A DNA stretch of 64,000 nt from DASXYG01 sp036502625 (GCA_036502625.1 DASXYG010000026.1:1-64000), one strand, 5' to 3'; shown: positions 16,097 through 24,897, counted from the first letter of the stretch. The notes: generated from the sequence alone by a model not told the origin. Numbers and translations: made by a program.

Positions 16097-17451
16097 TCGA
16101 CGATCTCGCCGGGAAGCTGCCGGACGGCCGGGTGGTCACCGACCCGGCCATCGTGGACGCGTACCGGCGCGACCAGACCCATCCGATGGTGCCGGGCGTG
16201 CCGCTCGGGCTCGTCCGCGCGCACACCACCGGCGACGTCGTGACGACGCTGCGCTGGGCGAACGAGAACCGCGTCCCGGTCGTACCGCGCGGCGGGGGCA
16301 CGAGCCTCGCGGGCGGCGCGACCGCCGTGGACGGCTGCGTGGTCCTCTCGCTGGCCGCCATGACGGCGATCCGCGAGCTGTCCGCCGACGACCAGTTCGC
16401 CGTGGCCGAGGCCGGGGTGGTGAACGCCGACCTCGGCCGGGCCGCCGCCGCGCAGGGCCTGATGTACGCGCCGGACCCGTCGAGCTTCGAGGTGTCCACG
16501 GTCGGAGGGAACATGGCCACCAACGCCGGCGGCCTGCGGTGCGTGAAGTACGGCGTCACCCGCGACTCCGCGCTCGGCCTTGAGGTCGTGCTCGCCGACG
16601 GCCGGGTGATCGACACCGGCCGCCGTACGGTCAAGGGCGTCACCGGCTACGACCTCACCGGCCTGTTCGTCGGCTCGGAGGGCACGCTCGGGGTGATCAC
16701 CGCCGCGACCGTGCGGCTGCGCCGCCTCCCGCGCACCGAGCCCGCGACGGTCGTGGCGTCGTTCGGCACGCTGCGCGCCGCCGCCGACGCCGTCTACGCG
16801 ATCGTCCGCGCCGGCCTGGAACCCAGCATGCTGGAGCTGATCGACCGCGCGCACCTGCGGGCGCTGGAGGCGTACCGCCCCATGGGGCTGGACACCGAGG
16901 CGGCCGGCATGATCGTCGCGCAGAGCGACGCCGTCACCGCGCAGGCCGACGCCGAGGCCATGGCCAAGCTGTGCCGTACGGCCGGTGCCCGCGACGCGCT
17001 CGTGTCCAGCGACGCGACCGAGGCCGCCGAGCTGGTCGCGGTCCGCCGGATGTGCTATCCGGCCACCGAGCACCTCGGCGCGAACCTCGTCGAGGACGTC
17101 TGCGTGCCGCGCTCGGCGCTGCCGGAGATGATCGAGGCGGTGGAGCGCGCGGGGGAGCGGCACGGCGTCATGACCGCGACCGTCGCGCACGCCGGAGACG
17201 GCAACCTGCACCCGGTGTTCATCTACGAGAAGGGCGGCACGGAGGTGCCCGAGCAGGTGTGGGCCGCCGCCGACGAGGTGTTCCGCACCGCCATCGCCCT
17301 CGGCGGCACCCTCACCGGCGAGCACGGCGTGGGCCGCCTCAAGCGCCGCTGGCTGGACCAGGAGCTCGCCCCGGACGTCCTGGACGTCCACCACGACATC
17401 AAGCGCGCGCTGGACCCGAACGGCATCCTCAACCCCGGCGCGGCCGTCTAG
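16093..17451 (+). CDS. GlcD-type FAD-linked D-2-hydroxyacid oxidase
   Basis: A 452-residue FAD flavoprotein of the GlcD / D-lactate dehydrogenase family. The FAD_binding_4 domain shows VPRGGGTSLAGGA and GGNMATNAGGLRCVKYG. The C-terminal FAD-oxidase domain has HAGDGNLHPVFIY and the tail TGEHGVGRLKRRWL. The likely start is the TTG at 16093, giving a TTGA overlap with the dehydratase stop and so tight coupling. No GlcE/GlcF partner is present, so it probably acts alone on a D-2-hydroxyacid or sugar-acid product. Electron acceptor and substrate cannot be inferred. Confidence 0.87.
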   Translation: MIDDLAGKLPDGRVVTDPAIVDAYRRDQTHPMVPGVPLGLVRAHTTGDVVTTLRWANENRVPVVPRGGGTSLAGGATAVDGCVVLSLAAMTAIRELSADDQFAVAEAGVVNADLGRAAAAQGLMYAPDPSSFEVSTVGGNMATNAGGLRCVKYGVTRDSALGLEVVLADGRVIDTGRRTVKGVTGYDLTGLFVGSEGTLGVITAATVRLRRLPRTEPATVVASFGTLRAAADAVYAIVRAGLEPSMLELIDRAHLRALEAYRPMGLDTEAAGMIVAQSDAVTAQADAEAMAKLCRTAGARDALVSSDATEAAELVAVRRMCYPATEHLGANLVEDVCVPRSALPEMIEAVERAGERHGVMTATVAHAGDGNLHPVFIYEKGGTEVPEQVWAAADEVFRTAIALGGTLTGEHGVGRLKRRWLDQELAPDVLDVHHDIKRALDPNGILNPGAAV

Positions 17452-17518
17452 TGCCGGTGCGCGGCGGCGCGGACGTGAACGTGCCCCAGGCGGCCATCGC
17501 GCCGGTGATGACCGTTTC

Positions 17519-17654
17519 CAGCTCGGCGCGTGTGCCGCCGCCGCGGGCGGGCAGACCGTGCTGATCCACCTGCTACGAGCTGGCCGACGGGCCGAAGGCT
17601 CTCGCGGAACTGGCGGCGCGGGCCACCATTGGCAGGCTCGCGCTGGTGCCCTGA
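17519..17654 (+). pseudogene. Remnant of a quinone/zinc-type oxidoreductase
   Basis: Two pieces of one protein family survive in different frames. The first reads FQLGACAAAGGQTVLIH up to about 17569, like the start of the NADPH-binding fold of quinone oxidoreductases. The second, 17571-17654, reads YELADGPKALAELAARAT then IGRLALVP and a TGA, like that family's C-terminus. The roughly 150 residues normally between them are gone and the frame is shifted, so the gene was deleted internally. It was probably once the third gene of the sugar-acid operon. Confidence 0.6.
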
Positions 17655-17672
17655 CCGGTCACGTACGGCCGG

Positions 17673-19016
17673 TCACGTGCGGATGGTGCGGCGGCGGATG
17701 GCCGGGGCCAGGAGGAGCTGGCCCACGGCCGCGCCGATCGCCAGCGCGGCGCAGACCGGCCACAGCACGATCTTGCCGTGTGCCAGGAGCTGCGCGCCGC
17801 CCAGTGGCGCGACCAGCGCCGCCACCGACCAGGCGGCGCCGTTCAGCCCCTGGTAGCGGCCGCGCAGATGGTCCGGCGCGAGGTCGGCGATGATCGCCAT
17901 GACGACGCTCATCGTGATGATCTCGCCGAGCGTCCACACCACGACCGCCGCGGCGTACGTCAGCGCGGACGACACGACGGCGTTCAGCCCGAAGCCGACG
18001 CCCACCACGGTCATGCCGGCGGCCAGTACGTGCGACCGGTCGCGGCGGGTCAGCCACGGCAGCACCAGCGGCTGGACGATCACGATGACCGCGCCGTTGA
18101 GCGCGATGGCCGTGCCGTACGCCGAGGACGACAGGTGGTCGCGGCCCATCGCCAGCGGCAGCGTGGTGTACGCCTGCTGGTAGACCAGCAGGTACGACAG
18201 CGAGATCAGCACGTACGCCACCATCACGCGGTCGCGCAGCACCTCCGCCCACCCGCCGCGCCCGCCCGTCTCCTCGCTCGCGCGGGCGCGCGGCGGCTCG
18301 GGCACCAGCCGCCAGATCAGCGCGGCGAACGCGACGCAGGTGAGCGCGTCGATCCAGAACAGCAGCAGGAAGCCGTGGCGGGCCAGCATGCCGCCGAGCA
18401 TCGTGGCGACCGCGAAGCCGAGGTTGATCGCCCAGAACAGCAGCCCGTACGCGCGCGGGCGCTGCGACTGGGGCACGACGTCGGCGACGAGCGCGCTGGA
18501 CGCCGGGCGGTACAGGTCGACGGTGACGCCGTTCAGGAACACCGCCACGACCAGCAGCGGCAGCGCGGCGGCGTAGCCGAGCGCCACCATCACCACCGCG
18601 TTGGCGAGCATGCCGAGGCACAGCGACGCGCGGCGGCCGAAGCGGTCGGCGAAGTAGCCGCCGAGCGGCTGGGAGACCAGCGAACCGGCGCCGCCGACCG
18701 CCATCACCATGCCGACCTGCGTCACGCTCAGGCCGCGCGCGCCGGAGAGGTAGAAGGCCAGGAACGGGATGACCATCGTGCCGAGCCGGTTGACCAGCGA
18801 ACCGGTCCACAGCACCCAGAACGAGCGCGGCAGGCCGCCGAGCCGGTCGGCGATGAACGCCGCCGTACGGCCGGCCGGCGGAGCGGCGGGGGCGGGGTCG
18901 AGGGGCACGACGGGGTCGAGGGGGTCGACGGGGGTGATCGACGGTGCGGCGACGCCGTCGCCGGGCTGCGCGGTGCTCACGGTCACGATCGTCAGGGGGT
19001 CGCGCCGCGCCGCCAA
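17673..19016 (-). CDS. MFS transporter (12-TM)
   Basis: A 447-residue major-facilitator permease with about 12 TM helices after a Pro/Ala-rich N-tail. Motif A is GGYFADRFGRR, and the protein resembles the MdtG/arabinose-efflux-like MFS group. Substrate unknown. The start is uncertain: TTG 19016, or GTG codons at 18989 and 18980; none has a convincing ribosome site. It diverges from an ArsR-type regulator gene across a tight operator, and this arrangement recurs at 29071-31292. Codon use is normal for the region. Confidence 0.85.
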   Translation of the reverse strand: MAARRDPLTIVTVSTAQPGDGVAAPSITPVDPLDPVVPLDPAPAAPPAGRTAAFIADRLGGLPRSFWVLWTGSLVNRLGTMVIPFLAFYLSGARGLSVTQVGMVMAVGGAGSLVSQPLGGYFADRFGRRASLCLGMLANAVVMVALGYAAALPLLVVAVFLNGVTVDLYRPASSALVADVVPQSQRPRAYGLLFWAINLGFAVATMLGGMLARHGFLLLFWIDALTCVAFAALIWRLVPEPPRARASEETGGRGGWAEVLRDRVMVAYVLISLSYLLVYQQAYTTLPLAMGRDHLSSSAYGTAIALNGAVIVIVQPLVLPWLTRRDRSHVLAAGMTVVGVGFGLNAVVSSALTYAAAVVVWTLGEIITMSVVMAIIADLAPDHLRGRYQGLNGAAWSVAALVAPLGGAQLLAHGKIVLWPVCAALAIGAAVGQLLLAPAIRRRTIRT

Positions 19017-19021
19017 TCGAT

Positions 19022-19035
19022 TTAGCGTGGGCTAA
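19022..19035. promoter_or_regulatory. Operator between MFS and ArsR-type genes
   Basis: TTAGC-GTGG-GCTAA is a perfect inverted repeat. It contains a TAGCGT -10 box (19023-19028) eight bases before the regulator GTG at 19037, so bound repressor would block the promoter. Autoregulation is inferred. Confidence 0.6.
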
Positions 19036-19036
19036 C

Positions 19037-20020
19037 GTGATCGAACTCGCGTTCTCCCCCGGCGACGTGGCCCGCGTCAGGTTCGCCTACTCCTGCCTGT
19101 GGGAGCTCAGCGAGAGCCTGCGCGTGCTCACCGGGCCGGGCGCGGCGGCGCTGCACATCCCGTGGGTCAGGGCCGTACGCGCGCGCGTCGACCCGGGCGA
19201 CTTCCCGATGCTGCGCGCCATGACGCGTCCGTACGGCTACATCCCCGACTTCGTGACGCCGCCGCCCACCACGCCGCTGCCCGACCTGGACGCGGAGCTT
19301 GCGGTCGTGCGCGCCACGCCGCCCGAGGTCGTCACGCAGGAGACGCGGCGCTACCTGGAGGCGCACCGGATCACCTCCGTGCCGGACGCGCTGCGGCCGC
19401 TGCTCGACACGCCGCGCACCGCGCTGCGCGACCTGATCGCCGAGCTCACGGGGTACTGGGACGCGGCGATCGCGGACATCTGGCCGCGGCTGTCGGCGCT
19501 GCTCGAAGGCGACGTCCTGCGCCGCTCGCGGCTGCTGGCCTCCGGCGGCGCGTCGGCGCTGTTCGCCGACCTGCACCCGGCGGTGAGCTGGTCGGGGGAG
19601 CGGCTGTACATCGACCGGCCGTACGAGTTCGGCGACCGGCTCGACGGGCGCGGCCTGCTGCTGGTGCCGGGCGCGTTCTGCTGGCCGACCGTGCGCGTGC
19701 TCGTCGGCGGCGGCTACCAGCCGGGCGTGCTGTACCCGGCGACCGGAGTGGCCACCCTGTGGGAGCAGGCGCCGCCCGCGCCGCCCGGCGCCTTGGCCGC
19801 GCTGCTCGGCGCCACCCGCGCGGGCGTGCTGGCCGAGCTCGGCGAGCCCGCCGCCCCCAAGGAGCTCGCCCGGCGGCTGGCCGTCACGCCGGGCGCGGTC
19901 AGCCAGCACCTCGGGGTGCTCCGCGACGCCGGCCTGGTCACCGGCCACCGGGTGGGCCGGAACGTCCGCTACGGCCGTACGGCGCTGGGCGACGCGCTCG
20001 TACGCCGGCCCGCCGGCTAG
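19037..20020 (+). CDS. ArsR-type winged-helix regulator with large N-terminal domain
   Basis: A 327-residue regulator. Residues 1-240 form a domain like the DUF5937 region found in actinomycete ArsR-like proteins (begins IELAFSPGDVARVRFAYSCLWEL). The C-terminal winged helix is clear: ELARRLAVTPGAVSQHLGVLRDAGLVTGHRVGRNVRYGRT. The ArsR metal box ELCVC is absent, so the signal is not expected to be a thiophilic metal. The GTG start lies eight bases after a -10 box within an inverted repeat. It is divergent from an MFS gene and overlaps the 3' end of the arginase-like gene by four bases. Confidence 0.85.
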   Translation: MIELAFSPGDVARVRFAYSCLWELSESLRVLTGPGAAALHIPWVRAVRARVDPGDFPMLRAMTRPYGYIPDFVTPPPTTPLPDLDAELAVVRATPPEVVTQETRRYLEAHRITSVPDALRPLLDTPRTALRDLIAELTGYWDAAIADIWPRLSALLEGDVLRRSRLLASGGASALFADLHPAVSWSGERLYIDRPYEFGDRLDGRGLLLVPGAFCWPTVRVLVGGGYQPGVLYPATGVATLWEQAPPAPPGALAALLGATRAGVLAELGEPAAPKELARRLAVTPGAVSQHLGVLRDAGLVTGHRVGRNVRYGRTALGDALVRRPAG

Positions 20021-20769
20021 GCCAGCAACTCGGCGAGGTGCGGGCGGAGGAGGTCGGCGCTGCCGCCGCCCGGGTGCCATGTGCAGCCCAGGCCGACGGC
20101 GGCCACACGGCCGGTGGCCAGCACCTCGCGCGCCGCCGCCAGGACGGAGGCGAGCCTCGGGCCGGGGGAGACCGGGAACTTCAGGCCGGGCAGGTCGTCG
20201 GCGTCGATGACGTCGAAGTCGATGTGCAGGTAGATCGGGCCGGGCGGCAGCGGCCCTGCGTTCGCGGTGGCCAGCGACGCCACGTCGCGCCTGCGGATCT
20301 TCGCGCTTTCCAGGTACGCCGCCTCCGGCGGGTCCAGGTCGCGGCCGTCCACCAGCAGCACCCGCTCCTCGGGCACCGGCCGCAGCCCCAGCGCCGCGGG
20401 CACCGTGGGCTCGCCGCCGCCGACCAGCGTGCGCAGCGGCGTGCCCCCGAGGTAGCCGGACGGGCTCGCCTCCTCGGTGTTCAGGTCGCCGTGCGCGTCG
20501 AACCACACGACCGACAGGTCGCCGGCCGCGCGCTGGACGCCCGCCACCGTGCCGAGCGCGGTCGTGCAGTCGCCGGACGCCACGACCGGCCGCGCCCCGC
20601 CGCCGATCGCCTCGGCGACGACCTCCGCCACCCGGTCGTACAGCGCGGCCATCCGCTCCCACGCCCCGCCCTCGGGCAGCTTCAGGCTCACGGCCTTGTC
20701 CGCGCCGATGGGCGCGTCGAGGTCCGGCAGGTACTCGTCCAGGTGGTACGGAACCACGATCCCCGTCAT
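20017..20769 (-). CDS. Arginase/ureohydrolase-family protein
   Basis: A 250-residue member of the ureohydrolase fold (arginase, agmatinase, formiminoglutamase). The metal motifs WFDAHGDLNT and HIDFDVIDADD are intact. The first motif, normally GGDHS, reads SGDCTTALG, so the His that ligates metal A in arginase is Cys here. GDC-type members are common in actinobacteria and have no assured substrate, so I do not call it arginase. GACTG precedes the ATG without a strong ribosome site. It diverges from glnA2, which may hint at a nitrogen-scavenging role (inference). Confidence 0.82.
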   Translation of the reverse strand: MTGIVVPYHLDEYLPDLDAPIGADKAVSLKLPEGGAWERMAALYDRVAEVVAEAIGGGARPVVASGDCTTALGTVAGVQRAAGDLSVVWFDAHGDLNTEEASPSGYLGGTPLRTLVGGGEPTVPAALGLRPVPEERVLLVDGRDLDPPEAAYLESAKIRRRDVASLATANAGPLPPGPIYLHIDFDVIDADDLPGLKFPVSPGPRLASVLAAAREVLATGRVAAVGLGCTWHPGGGSADLLRPHLAELLA

Positions 20770-20809
20770 GCCCGCAGTCTAGGAGCGGCCGCGCGCTGGG
20801 CGTGTCGGC

Positions 20810-20825
20810 GTAATGCGGACGAAAC
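20810..20825 (+). promoter_or_regulatory. Possible half GlnR box before glnA2
   Basis: GTAAT-N6-GAAAC matches one GTnAn/GAAAC pair of the GlnR consensus, about 75 bases before glnA2. Only one pair is present, unlike the complete box at glnA1, so binding is uncertain. Confidence 0.3.
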
Positions 20826-20899
20826 ACGGGGAGGGCGATGATGGCGGCAGGACTGGTACGGTCCGCCGACACGTGTCGTTGATCACTGGGGGAGGCCGC

Positions 20900-22261
20900 G
20901 TGGACAGGCAGCAGGAGTTCGTGCTCCGGACGCTCGAGGAGCGCGAGATCCGCTTCGTCCGGCTGTGGTTCACCGACGTGCTCGGATACCTCAAGTCGGT
21001 GGCGGTGGCGCCGGCGGAGCTCGAGGGCGCGTTCGCGGAGGGCATCGGGTTCGACGGGTCGTCGATCGAGGGGTTCGCCCGCGTCTACGAGTCCGACATG
21101 ATCGCCCAGCCGGACCCCGGCACGTTCCAGCTCCTGCCCTGGCGCGGCGACTCGCCCGGCGTGGCCCGCATGTTCTGCGACATCCACCTGCCCGACGGCA
21201 GCCCGTCGTACGCCGACCCGAGGTACGTCCTCAAGCGCGCGCTCGGCCGCGCCTCCGACATGGGATTCACCTTCTACACCCATCCGGAGATCGAGTTCTT
21301 CCTGCTGAAGGACGGGCCGAAGCCCGGCGTGAAGCCCGTCGCGGTGGACACCAGCGGCTACTTCGACCACACGCCGCACGGCACCGCGCACGACTTCCGG
21401 CGCGACGCGATCATGATGCTGGAGAGCATGGGCATCTCCGTGGAGTTCAGCCACCACGAGGGCGGCCCCGGCCAGCAGGAGATCGACCTCCGCTACGCCG
21501 ACGCCCTCGCCACGGCCGACAACATCATGACGTTCCGGCTGGTCATGAAGGAGGTCGCGCTGGAGCAGCAGTGCTACGCGACGTTCATGCCCAAGCCGTT
21601 CACCGACTTCCCCGGCTCCGGCATGCACACCCACATGTCGCTGTTCGAGGGCGACCAGAACGCGTTCTTCGAGGCGGGCGAGCCGTACAAACTGTCCAAG
21701 ATCGGCCGGTCGTTCATCGCCGGGCTGCTGCGCCACGCCCCGGAGCTGACCGCCGTGTGCAACCAGTGGGTGAACTCCTACAAGCGGCTGTGGGGCGCGG
21801 TCACCCGTACGGCCGGCGCCGGCGGCGAGGCGCCCGCGTACGTCTGCTGGGGGCACAACAACCGCTCCGCGCTGATCCGGGTGCCGATGTACAACCCGCA
21901 GAAGGGCAGCTCCACCCGCATCGAGTTCCGGTCGCTTGACTCCGCGTGCAACCCGTACCTGGCGTTCGCGGTGATCCTCGCGGCCGGCCTCAAGGGCGTC
22001 GAGGAGGGCTACGAGCTGCCGCCGGGCGCGGAGGACGACGTCTGGTCGCTGACCGACGCCGAGCGCCGCGCCATGGGCATCGAGCCGCTGCCGCAGGGGC
22101 TGGACGAGGCGCTGCGCGTGATGGAGCGCAGCGAGCTGGTCGCCGAGGCGCTCGGGGAGCACGTCTTCGATTTCTTCCTGCGGAACAAGTGGGCCGAGTG
22201 GGAGGACTACCGGCGCCAGGTCACGGAGTACGAACTCGACCGCTACCTCTCGGTCCTCTAG
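20900..22261 (+). CDS. glnA2: Glutamine synthetase, GlnA2 type
   Basis: A 453-residue type I glutamine synthetase homologue. The N-terminus (MDRQQEFVLRTLEEREIRFV) is nearly that of mycobacterial GlnA2. The beta-grasp domain carries GIGFDGSSIEGFAR, and the catalytic domain holds HPEIEFFLL, GPGQQEIDLR and MPKPF-PGSGMHTHMS. The adenylylation-site phrase DLYxLPPEE found in GlnA1 is replaced by EEGYELPPGAEDDVW, so the canonical Tyr context for GlnE control is lost. GS activity is likely but some GlnA2-like proteins have other glutamylation roles. The GTG start follows GGGGGAGG. Monocistronic, with glnE downstream at about 3.4 kb. Confidence 0.93.
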   Translation: MDRQQEFVLRTLEEREIRFVRLWFTDVLGYLKSVAVAPAELEGAFAEGIGFDGSSIEGFARVYESDMIAQPDPGTFQLLPWRGDSPGVARMFCDIHLPDGSPSYADPRYVLKRALGRASDMGFTFYTHPEIEFFLLKDGPKPGVKPVAVDTSGYFDHTPHGTAHDFRRDAIMMLESMGISVEFSHHEGGPGQQEIDLRYADALATADNIMTFRLVMKEVALEQQCYATFMPKPFTDFPGSGMHTHMSLFEGDQNAFFEAGEPYKLSKIGRSFIAGLLRHAPELTAVCNQWVNSYKRLWGAVTRTAGAGGEAPAYVCWGHNNRSALIRVPMYNPQKGSSTRIEFRSLDSACNPYLAFAVILAAGLKGVEEGYELPPGAEDDVWSLTDAERRAMGIEPLPQGLDEALRVMERSELVAEALGEHVFDFFLRNKWAEWEDYRRQVTEYELDRYLSVL

Positions 22262-22351
22262 GCCGCGGGTACGTCCACCCCGCTGTCACGTTCGGCGCGG
22301 CCGCCTGGTCCCAGCAGAGTCGTGGGCGATGATTTCAGGGGTGATCAAGCG

Positions 22352-23173
22352 ATGAAGCGAGTTCTGGTGACCGGCGGCACGGGCGTGCTCGGCCGCGAGG
22401 TGGTGACCCGCCTGGCGGGCGCGGACGTCCGGGTGCTGAGCCGCAAGGAGAATCCGCGGGTGCCCGACGGGGTCACCGCCGTACGCGGCGATCTCGGCAC
22501 CGGCGACGGGCTGGCCGCGGCGGTGGCGAAGGCCGACGTGATCGTGCACGCGGCGAGCAACGCGGGCTTCGGCGACGCGTTCGCCGACGTCGCGTCCACC
22601 GGGAAGCTGCTCGACGCGGCGCGCGCCGCCGGGGGAGCGCCGCACCTGGTCTACGTCTCCATCGTGGGCGTCGACCGGGCCCGTTACGGCTACTACCGCG
22701 CCAAGCACGCCGCCGAGCGGCTCGTCGAGGAGTCCGGGCTGCCGTGGACGGTGCTGCGGGCCACCCAGTTCCACGACCTCGCGTACACGATCGTGGCGCT
22801 GCTGGCGCGCAGCCCGGTGGTGCCGGTCCCCGTCGGGTTCCGCGCCGACCCGGTGGACGTCCGCGACGCCGCCGACCGGGTCGCCGCGCTCGCGCTGGCC
22901 GGCCCCGCGGGCCGCGCCCCCGACCTCGGCGGGCCGCGCACGCTGACGCTGCGGGAGCTCGCGCGGATCTACCTGGACGCCACCGGGCGCCGCAGGCTCC
23001 TGCTCGACGTTCCGGTCCCCGGCAAGGCGGCCGCCGACATGCGGGCCGGGATGAACCTGCTCCGCCCGGCACACGTGCCGAGCGAGCGCGGGGAGCGCAC
23101 GTTCGAGGACTACGTACGCGACAGGGTCGCCGCCGACGGCGGGCGCTCCCTGCCGTACTCGCTGAAGCGCTGA
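22352..23173 (+). CDS. NmrA/SDR-type NAD(P)-binding protein
   Basis: A 273-residue atypical short-chain dehydrogenase-like protein. The Rossmann motif VTGGTGVLGREVV at residues 6-18, the LSRKENP turn and VRGDLGTGDGL are typical of NmrA/NAD(P)H-binding proteins. The YYRAKHAAE segment keeps a YxxxK-like pair (Y-R-A-K). It could be an NADP-dependent reductase or a redox-sensing regulator; sequence does not decide. AGGGG at 22337-22341 supports the ATG at 22352. A bidirectional hairpin terminator follows. Confidence 0.85.
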   Translation: MKRVLVTGGTGVLGREVVTRLAGADVRVLSRKENPRVPDGVTAVRGDLGTGDGLAAAVAKADVIVHAASNAGFGDAFADVASTGKLLDAARAAGGAPHLVYVSIVGVDRARYGYYRAKHAAERLVEESGLPWTVLRATQFHDLAYTIVALLARSPVVPVPVGFRADPVDVRDAADRVAALALAGPAGRAPDLGGPRTLTLRELARIYLDATGRRRLLLDVPVPGKAAADMRAGMNLLRPAHVPSERGERTFEDYVRDRVAADGGRSLPYSLKR

Positions 23174-23179
23174 CGCCGA

Positions 23180-23209
23180 TGGCCACCGGCCGGTGCGGGC
23201 CGGTGGCCA
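23180..23209. terminator. Bidirectional terminator hairpin
   Basis: TGGCCACCGGCC and GGCCGGTGGCCA form a perfect 12-bp stem with a 6-base loop between convergent genes. Confidence 0.8.
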
Positions 23210-23237
23210 CCAAGTGGTCGGTGCCCCGAAGAGAGTG

Positions 23238-24776
23238 CTACTGCGCGATCGGGTTGCCGAAGTTGGCGTGCTTCGTGACGCCGCCGAGGGTGGCCGCGCC
23301 GAACTGCGCCACGCCGGTCAGGCTCGGCCCGGACGCGCTTCCCTTGAAGAAGGTCACCGAGCCGTCGCCGTCGCGCTGGTCGGCGGTGCCGGTGCCGTTC
23401 TCGCCGGGCGAGCCGACGGCCATCTCCGCGTGGCCGTCGTTGTTGACGTCGGTCAGCGCCAGGCCGAGGCCGAACAGGTCGCCGGCCTCGCCGGTGCCGG
23501 GCACGCCCGAGGTGTCCTGGTCGTACGTGGTGGCGCCGGTGTAGGCGACGCCGGAGGCCGAACCGCGCAGCAGCGTGACGCGGCCCTCGCCCGAGCCGGC
23601 GCCGGAATCCTCGCCGGGGGCGCCGACCGCGAGGTCGGCCTTCCCGTCGCCGTTGACGTCGCCGAGCGCCAGGGACGTGCCGAAGCCGTCCCCAAGCTCC
23701 TCGGAGCCCGGTACACCCGCGGTGTCCTGGTTGAACCGCTGCGTCTGGCTCGGCCCGGACGCCGAACCGCTCAGCACGACCACGCGGCTCTGCGTGAACT
23801 CGTCGCCGCCGTACGCCGCCACCACGTCGTCCGTGCCGTCGCCGTTGACGTCGCCGTGGGCCAGGGTGAAGCCCGCGTCGTCGAGGTACTTCGTGCGCTC
23901 GGCGGACGCGCCGCCCGAGGCGCCGGCGTAGTAGGAGACGCCGGGGTCGCTGGTCATGACCTCGGGCTCGACGGACTTGGCGTTCGAGGAGACGAAGACG
24001 TCGCCCTTGCCGTCGTGGTTGGCGTCCGCGATCGTCACGTCATTGCCGAACGCGTCGAGGTACTGGTCCTCGCCGTCCTTCTGCGGCAGGTCGCTCGCCG
24101 GCGGCTTCTGCAGCGCGGTCGCGTTCGTGCCGGTGAGGCCGTTCGGCCCGCCGTACAGGACGGTCGCCGAGTCGTCGGCGACGGCGCCGCCGTTGGCGGT
24201 GACCGCGAGGTCGGGGTAGCCGTCGCCGTTGACGTCGCCGGCCGCGACCGCGGAGCCGAAGTAGTGGTCGGCGGCGACCGAGCCGGGCACGCCGCCGGTG
24301 CCCTGGTTGAACACGGTGGACCGGTCGGAGAGGCCGGTCGCCGAGCCGTAGATGACGGTCACCGATCCGGCGTTCGCGTCCGTGCCGATCGCCTCGCCGG
24401 GCGAGCCGATCGCCAGGTCGGCGTATCCGTCGCGGTCGAAGTCGCCGCTGGCCACCGACGCGCCGAACCTGTCGCCGGTCTCCCGGGCGCCGGGCACGCC
24501 CGGGCTGCCCTGGCTGACCGACTGGTGCTTCGCGGTGTTCAGCCCCGACGCGGCGCCGTACGCGATGTTCACCGCGCCGGCGCGGGACACCGTGCCGACG
24601 TCCATCGTGGGGGCGCCGACCGCGAGGTCGCGGAAGCCGTCGCCGTTGAAGTCGTCGGGCTTGGCCGGCGCGGACGCGGGCGCGGCCGGTGCCGCTAAGG
24701 CGGCGAGTGAGGTCATGGGCAGGAACCCCGCGGCGAGGATCGCCGCCGCGGGTATCACGCGCCTGGTGATGTTCAT
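23238..24776 (-). CDS. Secreted FG-GAP (integrin alpha-like beta-propeller) protein
   Basis: A 512-residue exported protein. An N-terminal Sec signal (about residues 1-30, ALAAPA) is followed by seven FG-GAP/VCBS repeats, each holding a Ca2+-binding loop such as DFNGDGFRDLAVGAP, DFDRDGYADLAIGSP, DVNGDGYPDLAV and DVNGDGKADLAVGAP. Seven repeats make a complete seven-bladed propeller. The fourth and fifth blades (DANHDGKGDVFVSSN, DVNGDGTDDVVAAYG) are the most diverged. Function is unknown; adhesion or enzyme scaffolding is usual in the family. The ATG at 24776 follows AGGAGGCG. Its upstream region carries an 11-bp direct repeat. Confidence 0.9.
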   Translation of the reverse strand: MNITRRVIPAAAILAAGFLPMTSLAALAAPAAPASAPAKPDDFNGDGFRDLAVGAPTMDVGTVSRAGAVNIAYGAASGLNTAKHQSVSQGSPGVPGARETGDRFGASVASGDFDRDGYADLAIGSPGEAIGTDANAGSVTVIYGSATGLSDRSTVFNQGTGGVPGSVAADHYFGSAVAAGDVNGDGYPDLAVTANGGAVADDSATVLYGGPNGLTGTNATALQKPPASDLPQKDGEDQYLDAFGNDVTIADANHDGKGDVFVSSNAKSVEPEVMTSDPGVSYYAGASGGASAERTKYLDDAGFTLAHGDVNGDGTDDVVAAYGGDEFTQSRVVVLSGSASGPSQTQRFNQDTAGVPGSEELGDGFGTSLALGDVNGDGKADLAVGAPGEDSGAGSGEGRVTLLRGSASGVAYTGATTYDQDTSGVPGTGEAGDLFGLGLALTDVNNDGHAEMAVGSPGENGTGTADQRDGDGSVTFFKGSASGPSLTGVAQFGAATLGGVTKHANFGNPIAQ

Positions 24777-24876
24777 TGATACGCCTCCTGGACGCTTCAG
24801 GTCCCCCGGAATCGCTCCGGCGACCATTCGGCATTTCGACGCCCGTTCGTCACGCGGGGTTTACCGTGCCGGGGCC

Positions 24877-24897
24877 GGTGTAAGCGAGGTGTAAGCG
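24877..24897 (-). promoter_or_regulatory. 11-bp direct repeat, response-regulator-like
   Basis: GGTGTAAGCG occurs twice with an 11-bp period (24877-24886 and 24888-24897) between the FG-GAP gene and the amidotransferase gene. One-helical-turn direct repeats are typical OmpR-family sites. Which gene it controls is not clear; it lies about 100 bases from the FG-GAP start and 47 from the other. Confidence 0.45.

Noticed and set aside
16093..17451. Possible vanillyl-alcohol oxidase or alditol oxidase identity
   Set aside because: The C-terminal HAGDGNLHP and GEHGVGRLKRR motifs place it with GlcD/D-lactate dehydrogenase proteins.
19022..22162. Long minus-strand open frame of over 1000 codons
   Set aside because: Antisense to the ArsR-like gene and glnA2; His/Arg/Gly-rich composition without family motifs. 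Only the arginase-like gene is real on that strand here, in another frame.
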